Positions 7,704 through 16,463 of a DNA stretch of 24,140 nucleotides are shown piece by piece. Positions within the stretch are counted from its first letter, which is position 1; every line of letters begins with the position of its first letter. Source of the stretch: a virus; IMG/VR virus record IMGVR_UViG_3300001097_000065, positions 1 to 24,140 of that record; one strand, given 5' to 3'. A model generated the notes under the pieces. That model saw only the letters and a list, made by a program, of their open reading frames with translations, made no database searches and was not told the DNA's origin. The translations under genes and the position numbers were made by a program.

Positions 7704-8922
7704 TACAGAAGCAAGAGTTATATCAGCACTACTTAAAGATAAACAAATGCACGTTTTATTGCAAGCCAATGTTGAGAACCTTCTTAGAACACATAATGAT
7801 ATTTGGAATTTTATTCGACTATACTTTGAAAATAACGGAAGCGTTCCACCAGTATCTCTTGTTGTTGAAAAGTTTAGAGATTTTCAACCAGTTGAAGGAA
7901 TAGGGGCAACAAAGCATCACCTTGAAGAATTGCAAACAGAATATCTAAATGATAGCCTTAAGGATATTCTTAGATCTGCAGCAGGTGAAGTACAAGGTGG
8001 AGAAGGTTCAAAAGCGCTAGAAGAACTTATTACAAAAACATCAGAATTAAAAAAGAACACTTCTACAATTCGTGATATTGATGCAACTGATTTAGATTCT
8101 GCTGTAGCATATTATGAACATGTACAGAAGATGAAAGAGACTGGTCAACTTGGTATTAAAACTAATCTTCCAGGGTTCGATAACTATCTACCTTCTGGAA
8201 TTATGCCAGGTCAACTTGGAGTATTCCTTGCTTATCCTGGAATTGGTAAATCTTGGATGGCTTTATACTTTGCAGTGCAAGCATGGAAGCAGGGTAAATC
8301 ACCTTTAGTTATTTCACTTGAAATGTCTGAGACTGAAGTTCGTAATCGTGTATTTGCAATTATGGGTGAAGGGGTTTGGTCACACAGAAAGTTAAGCAAT
8401 GGTGAAGTTGAGTTAGACATGCTTAAGAATTGGCACAAGAATAAAGTTGAGGGTAGACCAGAGTTTCATATTATTTCAAATGATCAAGGTGGAGAAATAA
8501 CTCCTTCAGTTATTCGTGGAAAGATTGATCAGTACAAGCCAGACTTTGTTATTGTAGACTATCTACAACTAATGAGTCCAAATCAAAAAGCAGATAGTGA
8601 AACGGTACGAATGAAGAACCTTTCAAGAGAACTTAAACTAATGGCTATTAGCGAAGAAGTTCCTATTATTGCTATCTCATCTGCGACACCTGATGATGTT
8701 AAAGACCTCAGCAGCGCCCCTACACTGGGTCAGACAGCATGGTCTAGACAGATTGCTTATGATGCTGACTGGGTTATGGCTTTAGGTCGTGCTACAAATA
8801 GCGATATTATTGAATGCGTATTTCGCAAAAATCGTAATGGTTTTATGGGAGATTTTTTAGTTCAGGTAGATTTTGACAAAGGTTACTATCGTTACAAAGA
8901 CATGGAAGATTTAAATCAATGA
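7696..8922 (+). CDS. replicative DNA helicase, DnaB type
   Basis: This 408-aa protein starts at GTG 7696, chosen for the AGGAAG at 7682-7687. It has a short helical N-terminal region (about 1-140), then a RecA-fold ATPase. The Walker A is AYPGIGKS at 179-186 and the Walker B is VIVDYL with Asp288. Following segments RELKLMAISEEVPIIAISS and an Arg-rich stretch near the end match the H3/H4 motifs of hexameric 5'-3' fork helicases. The total length is slightly short for DnaB (usually about 450), mostly from a reduced N-terminal domain. It is flanked by a possible loader and by the primase in an ATGA overlap, the usual primosome order. Helicase identity is firm. Confidence 0.92.
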   Translation: MNNTEARVISALLKDKQMHVLLQANVENLLRTHNDIWNFIRLYFENNGSVPPVSLVVEKFRDFQPVEGIGATKHHLEELQTEYLNDSLKDILRSAAGEVQGGEGSKALEELITKTSELKKNTSTIRDIDATDLDSAVAYYEHVQKMKETGQLGIKTNLPGFDNYLPSGIMPGQLGVFLAYPGIGKSWMALYFAVQAWKQGKSPLVISLEMSETEVRNRVFAIMGEGVWSHRKLSNGEVELDMLKNWHKNKVEGRPEFHIISNDQGGEITPSVIRGKIDQYKPDFVIVDYLQLMSPNQKADSETVRMKNLSRELKLMAISEEVPIIAISSATPDDVKDLSSAPTLGQTAWSRQIAYDADWVMALGRATNSDIIECVFRKNRNGFMGDFLVQVDFDKGYYRYKDMEDLNQ

Positions 8923-9839
8923 ATGATATTTATACAGAAGAACAAATTAGACGAGTCTTAAATGGTATTGGCACAGACGTAGAAGCAGAGTTTGGAAACG
9001 AACTAATTATTTATTGTCCTTATCATAATAACAGTAGAACTCCAGCAGGAGAAATATCAAAAGAGCATGGAAGGTTTTTTTGTTTTGGCTGCCAAGTTAC
9101 AAAAAGTTTAGAAGAATTTGTTATGACAGTATCAAACAGAACATACTTTGAGGCTGTCAGATATATTAAAGGCAAGAGTCAAGAAACTGATTTAACAAAT
9201 GTTATTAACAAAACGCTTTATAGTCCACCAGATTTTGTTCAATATGATGAGTTACTTATTAAAAGATTAAACAATCAGGCTATGGAATCTCCAAGAGCAG
9301 TTAAATACTTTGAAGGTCGTAAGATTACAAAAGAATCTATGGTTAAGTTTTCTTTAGGTTATTCAGAAAAGCAAGACTCTGTTACTGTTCCAATGCACAA
9401 CCATGATGGATTATGTTTGGGCTTTGTTGCTAGAACAATTGAGGGTAAAGAGTTTAAAAATACCCCAGGACTTCCAAAAAGTAAGATCTTGTTTAATCTT
9501 AATAGAATTAAAACATCAAGCACCGTATACGTTGTAGAATCATCCTTTGATGTAATACGACTAGATCAAATAGGTTTCCCAGCAGTTGCAACTCTGGGTG
9601 CTAATGTGTCTGTTTCACAAATCAGACTATTAGAAAAGTACTTCAACAACGTTGTACTAATAGCAGACAATGATGAAGCAGGAGTTATTATGACAGAAAA
9701 GTTAGTAGAAAAACTTGGGTCAAGAGTAACTGTTGTTAATCTAGATAAAAAATATAAAGACATAGGCGATATGGATGATGAGTCAGTAAAGAAACTTGAG
9801 TTTCAGTTTGACAATTCCATAGTGGCTATGCTAAAATAA
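8919..9839 (+). CDS. DNA primase, DnaG type
   Basis: This 306-aa protein starts at an ATGA overlap with the helicase, with GGAAGA about 9 bases upstream. A CHC2-like zinc site is formed by Cys33, His36, Cys55 and Cys58 (CPYH ... CFGC). A TOPRIM catalytic domain follows: the acidic VVESSFDV with Glu208, then LIADNDEAG with Asp251 and Asp253, which bind the Mg2+ needed for RNA primer synthesis. At 306 residues it is about half of a bacterial DnaG and lacks the C-terminal helicase-binding domain. Contact with the helicase must therefore use other parts or the neighbouring small proteins. Identity is firm from both motif sets. Confidence 0.9.
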   Translation: MNDIYTEEQIRRVLNGIGTDVEAEFGNELIIYCPYHNNSRTPAGEISKEHGRFFCFGCQVTKSLEEFVMTVSNRTYFEAVRYIKGKSQETDLTNVINKTLYSPPDFVQYDELLIKRLNNQAMESPRAVKYFEGRKITKESMVKFSLGYSEKQDSVTVPMHNHDGLCLGFVARTIEGKEFKNTPGLPKSKILFNLNRIKTSSTVYVVESSFDVIRLDQIGFPAVATLGANVSVSQIRLLEKYFNNVVLIADNDEAGVIMTEKLVEKLGSRVTVVNLDKKYKDIGDMDDESVKKLEFQFDNSIVAMLK

Positions 9840-9867
9840 ATATAACAAACAAAAGGAGAAGAATATG
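9840..9867 (+). promoter_or_regulatory. leader with strong Shine-Dalgarno for the ssDNA-binding gene
   Basis: The 25-base gap before ATG 9865 holds ATATAACAAAC, then an AAAGGAGAAG Shine-Dalgarno, the best in the middle of the window. Nearly the same leader occurs at 15628 and 20132. It marks a gene likely translated at high level. Whether the ATATAA part is also a promoter -10 is unclear, because the transcript would then start very near the Shine-Dalgarno. Confidence 0.5.
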
Positions 9868-10521
9868 AGCGTAGTAAAGGGACTCAAAAACATTAATGCC
9901 CTGCTCGAAAAACCAAAGTATGATGAAAACTCACCAAAGGTAAAGTGGCTAAAACTTGCTGATGGTCAAGCAGTAAAAATTCGTTTTATTGAGGAACTAG
10001 ATGAAGACTCTGCAAACTATAATCTAGAACGTGGTCTTGCTCTAGTTGTAAAAGAACACACAAATCCAAAAGACTATAAGCGCAAGGCTGTAGATACTAT
10101 GGAAGCAGAAGGTCGTGACTGGGCAGAAGAGATGCATCGTAAAGATCCAAAGGCTGGCTGGAGAGCACGCCTTCGTTTCTATTGCAACGTTCTAGTAGAC
10201 GATGGTATTGAAACACCCTATGTTGCTATCTGGTCAATGGGTGTAAGCAAGCAATCAGCATTTAATACAATTCGTGAGTATGTTCTTGAAACAGGAAGCA
10301 TATCAAATGTACTTTGGAAAGTAAAGCGTAATGGTCAGGGAACTGAAACATCATACACAATTATTCCAGGTGCTCCAGACAAAGAACCATTTTCTTGGGG
10401 TGAAGTAAAACCTTATCCTCTTGAGTTGGCATTAAAGAACATCCCATATGCCGAACAAGAAGCATTCTATTTGGGCTTTGATGGTCCATCAACTTCTTCT
10501 GCTACCAACATCGACTGGTAG
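9865..10521 (+). CDS. putative single-stranded DNA-binding protein
   Basis: This 218-aa protein follows the strongest leader in the region, with AGGAGAAG before the ATG. Its N-terminus, VKWLKLADGQAVKIRFIEEL, is the strand pair seen at the start of gp32-like or actinophage ssDNA-binding proteins. The core is beta-rich with basic and aromatic residues (GWRARLRFYCNVLV, SYTIIPG). The C-terminus, SSATNIDW, ends in an acidic and aromatic tip reminiscent of the SSB tail that recruits partner enzymes. It sits between primase and polymerase and would be needed in large amounts, which fits the leader. The family assignment is moderate; I see no motif that proves it. Confidence 0.55.
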   Translation: MSVVKGLKNINALLEKPKYDENSPKVKWLKLADGQAVKIRFIEELDEDSANYNLERGLALVVKEHTNPKDYKRKAVDTMEAEGRDWAEEMHRKDPKAGWRARLRFYCNVLVDDGIETPYVAIWSMGVSKQSAFNTIREYVLETGSISNVLWKVKRNGQGTETSYTIIPGAPDKEPFSWGEVKPYPLELALKNIPYAEQEAFYLGFDGPSTSSATNIDW

Positions 10522-10524
10522 TAG

Positions 10525-13500
10525 ATGAATTACGTAGGCTTACACGTACACACACACTATTCATTATTTGATGGTGTTGCTACTCCAGAAGAATATATAG
10601 ACCGAGCAGTTGAACTTGGTATGCCAGCATTGGCTATCACAGATCACGGAACTTTATCTGGGCATCGGGAACTGTACCGCATTGCAAAAGCAAAAGGTGT
10701 AAAGCCTATTCTTGGCGTAGAAGGATATTTTTGTCCAGATCGATTTGATAAAAGGGCAAAAGCAGAACGCACTGAGCCAACTGATATGATTTATAATCAT
10801 ATTGTCCTTCTCGCTAAGAACCAACTTGGGTTAGAAAACCTAAACAAGATAAATGAAATTGCTTGGACTGAAGGATACTTTAATAAGCCACGCTTTGACT
10901 TTGAAGTTCTTGAAAAGTATGGCGAAGGTATTATTGTTTTATCTGGATGTCTAAGCGGTATCATTGCTAAAGCACTTGAACATGGAGAATATGCTCAGGC
11001 TAAGAAACACATTGAATGGTTTAAGAGAGTATTTGAAGATGACTTTTATATGGAACTTATGCCACACAATGGAGCAGAAGTAAACAAGCAACTTGCAGAT
11101 CTTGCTGATGAATTTAAGATTCAAACTGTTATTACACCAGATTGTCATCATGTTGATGAATCACAAAAAGAAATTCAAGAATTTAAACTATTGATGAACT
11201 CGCATGCAAAGGTTCAAAAAGATGTTACATACGAAAAATCTAAGAAGCAAGATGGAATGATGAAGCGTCTTGACTATCTATATGGAGAAGATCGTAAGAT
11301 GTCATTTAACAAGTTTGATATTCACCTTCTTTCATATGATGAAATGAAGTCTGCCATGGAATTGCAGGGTATTGACAGAGAAGACATGTATATTAACTCT
11401 ATGCTTATTGCTGATAAGGTAGAGGACTACGACATTAAAGATGGACTAAATCTGCTACCAGTACAGTATAAGAATCCAGATAAAGAACTTAAGGCTCTTG
11501 CACTTGATGGTTTGAAAGAAAAAGGTTTAGATACAAACACTGAATATCTTGATCGTCTCAATGAAGAATTGACCATTATTCAAGATAAGTCTTTTGCTCC
11601 ATACTTTCTTGTTGTAAGTAATATGATTACTTGGGCAAAGAAAGAAGGAATTATGGTTGGTCCAGGTCGTGGATCTTCTGCTGGTTCATTGGTTTGTTAT
11701 TCACTTGGCATTACAGAGATTGATCCTATTGAGCATGGTCTTTTGTTTTTCCGTTTCATTAACCCTGATCGTAATGATTTTCCTGATATTGATACAGATA
11801 TTCAGGATAACCGTCGTGAAGAAGTAAAGGATTATTTAGTTAGACAGTATAGACACGTTGCATCTATTGCTACATTCCTTCAGTTTAAAGACAAAGGGGT
11901 TGTACGAGATGTAGCACGAGTTCTTGACATTCCATTAACAGATGTTAACAAAGTTCTTAAACTTGTAGATACTTGGGATGATTTTTGTTCATCAAAGACT
12001 ACAGTCTGGTTTCGTGATAAATATCCAGAAGTAGAAATATATGGAGAAAAACTTCGTGGTAGAATTCGTGGAACAGGAATCCATGCTGCTGGTGTTGTAA
12101 CTAGCAAAGAGCCAATATTCAGACACGCTCCAATGGAAACAAGATCAAGCACTGGCAGTGATGAACGCATTCCAGTTGTTGCTGTTGATATGGAAGAAGC
12201 AGAAAGAATTGGATTAATTAAGATTGATGCACTTGGACTTAAAACATTAAGTGTTATGCAAGACACAATAAAGATGATTAAAAAGAATCATTTTAAAGAA
12301 ATTAAACTACTTGAAATTGATTTAAAAGATGCAAATGTTTATGAGATGTTATCAAGCGGGTATACAAAAGGGGTGTTTCAGTGTGAAGCAACACCATATA
12401 CAAACCTTCTTGTTAAGATGGGTGTAAAAAACCTTAATGAACTTGCAGCATCAAATGCTTTAGTTAGACCTGGCGCTATGAATACTATTGGTAAAGATTA
12501 TATTGCTCGTAAACATGGAAAGCAAAACGTATCTTATAGTCATCAAATTATGAAACCATTTACGGAGGATACTTATGGCTGTGTTTTATACCAGGAACAA
12601 GTTATGCAAGCATGCGTACACCTTGGCGGTATGTCCATGTCGGAAGCAGATAAAGTTAGAAAGATCATTGGAAAGAAAAAAGATGCTAAAGAGTTTGACG
12701 TATTCAAAGACAAATTTGTTAAAGGTGCTTCTACCTATATTAGTCCCAATCAGGCTCTTGATCTATGGCATGACTTTGAAGCGCATGCGGGATACTCGTT
12801 CAACAAGTCTCACGCAGTTGCTTACTCTACAGTCTCGTATTGGACGGCGTGGTTAAAGTATTACTACCCTCTAGAGTTTATGTATTCACTATTAAAGAAT
12901 GAAAAGGATAAAGATGGAAGAACTGAATATCTTATTGAAGCAAAGAGAATGGGGATTAGCATTAAACTACCTCATATTAACGATTCGGATAAAGATTTTA
13001 AAATTGAGGGTAAGGGTATTAGGTTTGGACTCAGTGCTATCAAGTACATATCTGACACAATCGCAGAAAGATATATTGCAGCACGACCATTTGGTTCTTA
13101 CAAAGAACTTGAAGAATTTACGTTTACTAAAGGTAATGGAGTAAATAGTCGTGCACTACAGGCACTAAAAGTTATTGGTGCTGCAAACTTTTCTGACAAT
13201 CCACGCAATGAAGAAGAGATTAAAGAAAATCTTTATGACTATCTAAATCTTCCAGAGTTTAATATTACAGTTCCTTCTCACTATCACGCCTTTATACAAG
13301 AGGTTTGTGACTTTGAAGAGCGTGGTTCATTTATTCTTATGGGCATGGTAAAAAGCATTAAGCGTGGAAAAGGTTGGTCAAGAGTTGAAGTTTTAGATAA
13401 GACTGGATCAATTGGTATTTTTGATGAAGAGCAAACCAGTATTGAACCAGGAAAAACATATCTTTTACTTGCTACAGATAACAGAATTGTTTCTGCTATT

Positions 13501-13797
13501 CCAGTTGATGAGATTAAAGGATCTTCAAATGCACTCATTAAGTTCTTAAACTATAAGCAATTGCCATTTACAGATGAAGAAATGTTTGTTGTATCATTTA
13601 AACCAAGAATAACTAAGGCTGGAAAAAAGATGGCTTCTCTTACTTTGGCAGACACCAGTAGAGATCTTCATCCAGTTACAGTTTTTCCAACATCTTTTGC
13701 ACAGGCATATATGCATATTGAAGAGGGTAACTCATACAAGTTTAAATTTGGAAAGACTAAGGATGGAACAATCATAATGGAGGAAGTAAGTGTTTAA
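10525..13797 (+). CDS. dnaE: DNA polymerase III alpha subunit, DnaE type
   Basis: This 1090-aa C-family polymerase would replicate the phage genome. The PHP domain opens with HVHTHYSLFDG (His7, His9, His11), then ITDHGTLSG, GVEGYF and PDCHHVD, so the usual metal-binding residues are present and could support proofreading. The palm has GPGRGSSAGSL (phosphate contact) and FPDIDTDI with catalytic Asp423 and Asp425. The third is Asp568 in IKIDALGLKTL. Fingers, a helix-hairpin-helix region and one or two OB folds near the end follow (GMVKSIKRGKGWSRVEVLD and KKMASLTLADTSRDLHPVTV). Length is close to bacterial DnaE (about 1160). No beta clamp, clamp loader or epsilon exonuclease gene is in the window. 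The start has no clear Shine-Dalgarno and probably depends on coupling to the gene just upstream. Confidence 0.95.
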   Translation: MNYVGLHVHTHYSLFDGVATPEEYIDRAVELGMPALAITDHGTLSGHRELYRIAKAKGVKPILGVEGYFCPDRFDKRAKAERTEPTDMIYNHIVLLAKNQLGLENLNKINEIAWTEGYFNKPRFDFEVLEKYGEGIIVLSGCLSGIIAKALEHGEYAQAKKHIEWFKRVFEDDFYMELMPHNGAEVNKQLADLADEFKIQTVITPDCHHVDESQKEIQEFKLLMNSHAKVQKDVTYEKSKKQDGMMKRLDYLYGEDRKMSFNKFDIHLLSYDEMKSAMELQGIDREDMYINSMLIADKVEDYDIKDGLNLLPVQYKNPDKELKALALDGLKEKGLDTNTEYLDRLNEELTIIQDKSFAPYFLVVSNMITWAKKEGIMVGPGRGSSAGSLVCYSLGITEIDPIEHGLLFFRFINPDRNDFPDIDTDIQDNRREEVKDYLVRQYRHVASIATFLQFKDKGVVRDVARVLDIPLTDVNKVLKLVDTWDDFCSSKTTVWFRDKYPEVEIYGEKLRGRIRGTGIHAAGVVTSKEPIFRHAPMETRSSTGSDERIPVVAVDMEEAERIGLIKIDALGLKTLSVMQDTIKMIKKNHFKEIKLLEIDLKDANVYEMLSSGYTKGVFQCEATPYTNLLVKMGVKNLNELAASNALVRPGAMNTIGKDYIARKHGKQNVSYSHQIMKPFTEDTYGCVLYQEQVMQACVHLGGMSMSEADKVRKIIGKKKDAKEFDVFKDKFVKGASTYISPNQALDLWHDFEAHAGYSFNKSHAVAYSTVSYWTAWLKYYYPLEFMYSLLKNEKDKDGRTEYLIEAKRMGISIKLPHINDSDKDFKIEGKGIRFGLSAIKYISDTIAERYIAARPFGSYKELEEFTFTKGNGVNSRALQALKVIGAANFSDNPRNEEEIKENLYDYLNLPEFNITVPSHYHAFIQEVCDFEERGSFILMGMVKSIKRGKGWSRVEVLDKTGSIGIFDEEQTSIEPGKTYLLLATDNRIVSAIPVDEIKGSSNALIKFLNYKQLPFTDEEMFVVSFKPRITKAGKKMASLTLADTSRDLHPVTVFPTSFAQAYMHIEEGNSYKFKFGKTKDGTIIMEEVSV

Positions 13798-13833
13798 TAA
13801 AATAAAAATAAATGTATGGAAGGTAATATCACA

Positions 13834-14850
13834 ATGTCAGTAACAATGGAAGACGTGCTCGCACAACTTAATCCCAAGTTAAGAAAGACCATTATGGTTG
13901 GTGATTCAGTACCACCAACAGAGTATGCTCAAACACCTAGTTTTGGCTTAAACCGCGCTCTTAATGGAGGTCTTCCGTATGGCAGACAGGTACTTGTCTG
14001 GGGCTCTAAATCGTCTGCAAAATCCTCTCTATGCCTTCAGATGATAGGTATAGCACAGAAGGAAGGAAAGATCTGTGCATGGATTGATGCTGAGATGTCA
14101 TACGATAAGGTCTGGGCAGAACGACTTGGGGTAGACTCATCAAAACTTATCTACTCACAGGCTAGAACAATTAATGAGATGGTTGATGTTGGAACTAACT
14201 TAATCAATGCTGGAGTTGATATTGTTGTGATTGACTCAATTACATCTTTGCTTCCCGCTATTTATTTTGAAAAAGATTCAGATGAACTTAAGCAATTAGA
14301 AAATACTAAACAAATTGGTGCAGAGTCTCGTGACTTTAGTAACGCATGGAAGATGATTAACTATTCTAACAATAAGGTTAAGCCAACTCTTTTTGTATTG
14401 ATTTCTCAATCTCGTAATAACATTAACGCAATGTACACAAGCCAGCAGCCAACAGGTGGTCAGGCAACTAAATTTTATTCGTCAACAGTTATTAAACTGT
14501 TCTCATCAGAATCTGATAATCAAGCCATCAAGGGCAAGATTAAGATTGGTGATAAGTTGATTGAAGAAAAAGTTGGCAGAAAGATTAGATGGGAACTGCA
14601 GTTTTCCAAAACTTCTCCAGGATTTCAATCAGGCGAGTATGACTTTTACTTTAGAGGAGATGAAGTTGGAATTGACTCTATTGGAGATCTTGTAGATACA
14701 GCAGAGGCATCAGGATTAGTTAATAGAACTGGAGCATGGTATCAGTTAGACGATGGTACAAAGGTTCAGGGGAGAGATGGTTTTATTAATCGTGTTAAAG
14801 AAGACTTAACCTTACAAGAAGAACTTAAAAATAAGTTGATCAATGGCTAA
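13834..14850 (+). CDS. RecA/UvsX-type recombinase
   Basis: I chose ATG 13834 (MSVTMEDVLAQ) because GGAAGG at 13818-13823 lies 10 bases before it; the in-frame ATG at 13816 has no Shine-Dalgarno. The product is about 338 aa. It binds ssDNA and ATP and catalyses strand exchange for recombination-dependent replication and repair. The Walker A is GSKSSAKSS, where RecA has GPESSGKTT, so the last Gly is Ala. T4 UvsX has a similarly altered loop. The Walker B is DIVVIDSITSLLP, and LFVLISQSRNNI matches the region before the L2 loop. A Gly-rich TGGQATKFYSS follows, as in RecA. The family is secure; activity with the altered loop is inferred from UvsX. Confidence 0.9.
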   Translation: MSVTMEDVLAQLNPKLRKTIMVGDSVPPTEYAQTPSFGLNRALNGGLPYGRQVLVWGSKSSAKSSLCLQMIGIAQKEGKICAWIDAEMSYDKVWAERLGVDSSKLIYSQARTINEMVDVGTNLINAGVDIVVIDSITSLLPAIYFEKDSDELKQLENTKQIGAESRDFSNAWKMINYSNNKVKPTLFVLISQSRNNINAMYTSQQPTGGQATKFYSSTVIKLFSSESDNQAIKGKIKIGDKLIEEKVGRKIRWELQFSKTSPGFQSGEYDFYFRGDEVGIDSIGDLVDTAEASGLVNRTGAWYQLDDGTKVQGRDGFINRVKEDLTLQEELKNKLING

Positions 14851-15025
14851 AGAATTTACTGTATATTCAGGACAGTTTCTATGTAAAAACTGTGGTGTTG
14901 AAGTAACATCGTTAAGATACTGGGCTGAAAGTGGAGACGCTACTTGGATGTGTTTGAATAAACATATATCTAAGGTTAATCTTCTTCCTATTAAAAAAAG
15001 CAAAAAGGATTTTGCTAATGAGTGA
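14843..15025 (+). CDS. small zinc-binding protein, unknown function
   Basis: This 60-aa protein starts at ATG 14843, overlapping the recombinase gene by eight bases. It has one CKNC knuckle at residues 14-17 and a second Cys and His near residues 37-41 (WMCLNKH), a likely CCCH-type zinc site. The C-terminal 15 residues are Lys-rich (PIKKSKKDF), which suits nucleic-acid contact. No family is recognised. It sits between a recombinase and a small nuclease, so a role in the recombination set is possible but unproven. Confidence 0.55.
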   Translation: MAKEFTVYSGQFLCKNCGVEVTSLRYWAESGDATWMCLNKHISKVNLLPIKKSKKDFANE

Positions 15026-15302
15026 AAGAGGAGAGTCTAAACGGATAGGCGCTAAGCAGCATAAAAACTCTGGTAGAAATAATACTAAAGGTGATGCTTC
15101 TTGGCATAACTTTGTTTTAGATTTTAAAGAATGCTCTAAATCATTTACTCTTAATCAAGATGTTTGGGCTAAGGTTGTGACAGATGCCTTAAAGAAAAGC
15201 ATGGATCCAGCATTAGTTATTGTTTTAGGCGAGGGTACACAGAAGGTGCGTTTGGCAATCATAGAGTTAGAGTTACTAGAACAGTTAATAGAGGGAGAAT
15301 AG
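15018..15302 (+). CDS. small PD-(D/E)XK nuclease, possible Holliday junction resolvase
   Basis: I chose ATG 15018 because AAAGGA at 15004-15009 lies eight bases before it; the in-frame TTG at 15012 is too close. The product is 94 aa. A basic N-terminus (SKRIGAKQHKNSGRNN) leads to KGDASWHNFVLDFKECSKSF. There the GD and the later DFK fit the D...(D/E)xK core of the PD-(D/E)XK fold, and a PALVIVLG strand with KVRLAII follows. The size and order (basic helix, GD, DxK, strand) recall Hjc-like resolvases and small phage nucleases that cut branched DNA. Genes for a recombinase, a Cas4-like exonuclease and a RuvC-like enzyme lie nearby. Nuclease fold is probable; the substrate is inferred. Confidence 0.6.
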   Translation: MSERGESKRIGAKQHKNSGRNNTKGDASWHNFVLDFKECSKSFTLNQDVWAKVVTDALKKSMDPALVIVLGEGTQKVRLAIIELELLEQLIEGE

Positions 15303-15303
15303 T

Positions 15304-15615
15304 ATGACACAAGAAACAGGGCAGACAACACTTGAAATGATTAATGGTTTGGCAGAGATTGCAGAGTTTATGGAAGATGAAGAACTCAATATTGCTTTAA
15401 CTATGATTGCTAAGTTAATCATTAAACCAGACATTCCAGCACCAGTTGCTAGTATTGAAATTGTAAGGCTTCAGGCAATTGCAGGAAAATTGGCTTTAAA
15501 GGCTACTTGGATGGCAAATGTAGACAAAAATAACAGAGCAAAAAAGAACATTTATTACACAGCAGCAGAAGCAGTCAACAACTTGGTATCAGCACTTAAA
15601 TACATAATGCGCTAA
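15304..15615 (+). CDS. small helical protein of unknown function
   Basis: This 103-aa protein starts at ATG 15304 with GAGGGAGAA just upstream. It is predicted almost all alpha-helical, acidic in its first half (EIAEFMEDEELNIALTMI) and more basic at the end, with no Cys, transmembrane segment or catalytic motif. A Pro-containing turn (KPDIPAPV, about 47-54) splits it into two helical bundles. I do not recognise it. It is followed by a promoter-like gap, so it may close the transcription unit that begins upstream. Confidence 0.5.
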   Translation: MTQETGQTTLEMINGLAEIAEFMEDEELNIALTMIAKLIIKPDIPAPVASIEIVRLQAIAGKLALKATWMANVDKNNRAKKNIYYTAAEAVNNLVSALKYIMR

Positions 15616-15617
15616 CC

Positions 15618-15650
15618 TGGTATACTTATATAAAACAAAGGAATATAATG
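15618..15650 (+). promoter_or_regulatory. extended -10 promoter and leader before the Cas4-like gene
   Basis: TGGTATACT at 15618-15626 forms an extended -10 (TG, one base, TATACT) in a 32-base gap between genes. No good -35 hexamer is seen 16-19 bases upstream; TG may compensate. ATATAAAACAAAGGA follows, giving a Shine-Dalgarno before ATG 15648. The leader resembles those at 9840 and 20132. It likely starts transcription of the Cas4-like, zinc-finger and RuvC-like genes. Confidence 0.5.
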
Positions 15651-16463
15651 ACAAAAAGTTTATTACAGCAGGTTATGCTTAAGGCTGTTTCTAAAAAAAG
15701 TACCATTGTAGATGGAGACGCTTTAATTGAAAAGATTAAGTCTGGATACGTAATTAATCGTGGTCCAAAGTTTCAAACTAAAAAAACGTTTGCTCCATCC
15801 ACAATAGCCTACTCTCACGGAGAGTGTCCAAGATATTGGTATTTGGCTTTTGATGGTGCTACATTTGAAGATAATGCAGATGCCTATGGCGCAGCAAATA
15901 TGACTGCAGGAACTCTATCCCACGGAAGAATCCAGGATGCGATGATGAATGCTGGTGTTGCTAAGATTTATCGTGATGATGATAATAATCCAACAACAGA
16001 ATTTAAAATTAGATATGATGATCCACCAATCTTTGGATATGGTGATGCAATGCTTGACTGGGAAGGCGAAGAGGTTGTTGGAGAAATCAAAACAATGCTC
16101 AACGAGGGATTTGAGTATCGTAAAAACTCAATGAAGCCAAAGTCTGGTCATCTAATTCAATTACTTATTTACATGAAGATACTTGGAAAGAAAAAAGGAG
16201 TTCTTATTTATGAAAATAAAAACAACCACGAACTACTAGTATTGCCAATTGAGGTTGGAGATTACTATCGTCAATGGGTTGATCAAACCTTTCAATGGAT
16301 GAGAGATGTTCGTAAGGCTTGGGTAGATAGAACTCTTCCAACAAAAAATTATCGTGCCAACTCAAAGATATGTAAGACTTGCCCTATCAAGGCAGCCTGT
16401 GATGAAGCAGGTACTGGAGTCCTTAAAATCAAATCTATGGAGGGGTTGATTGAAACTTTGTGA
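15648..16463 (+). CDS. Cas4-like PD-(D/E)XK exonuclease with Fe-S cluster
   Basis: This 271-aa protein is a RecB/Cas4-family nuclease. The visible active site is His92, Asp133 in GYGDAML, Glu146 and Lys148 in GEIKT, then Gln171 and Tyr175 in the QxxxY motif. Four cysteines fit a Cas4/AddB-type 4Fe-4S cluster: Cys60 (HGECPRYWYL) and a C-terminal group at 242, 245 and 251 (CKTC ... AAC). Phage members usually process DNA ends for recombination; there is no CRISPR array here. It has a promoter-like leader and an AAAGGA Shine-Dalgarno. The next gene overlaps its end by 14 bases, suggesting a unit with the following zinc-finger and RuvC-like genes. Confidence 0.85.
   Translation: MTKSLLQQVMLKAVSKKSTIVDGDALIEKIKSGYVINRGPKFQTKKTFAPSTIAYSHGECPRYWYLAFDGATFEDNADAYGAANMTAGTLSHGRIQDAMMNAGVAKIYRDDDNNPTTEFKIRYDDPPIFGYGDAMLDWEGEEVVGEIKTMLNEGFEYRKNSMKPKSGHLIQLLIYMKILGKKKGVLIYENKNNHELLVLPIEVGDYYRQWVDQTFQWMRDVRKAWVDRTLPTKNYRANSKICKTCPIKAACDEAGTGVLKIKSMEGLIETL

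Noticed and set aside
13816-13818. ATG 13816 as start of the recombinase
   Set aside because: It lacks a Shine-Dalgarno, and GGAAGG within its first codons is well placed for ATG 13834.
15648-16463. Cas4-like gene as part of a CRISPR system
   Set aside because: There is no array or other cas gene; phages commonly carry this nuclease for recombination.
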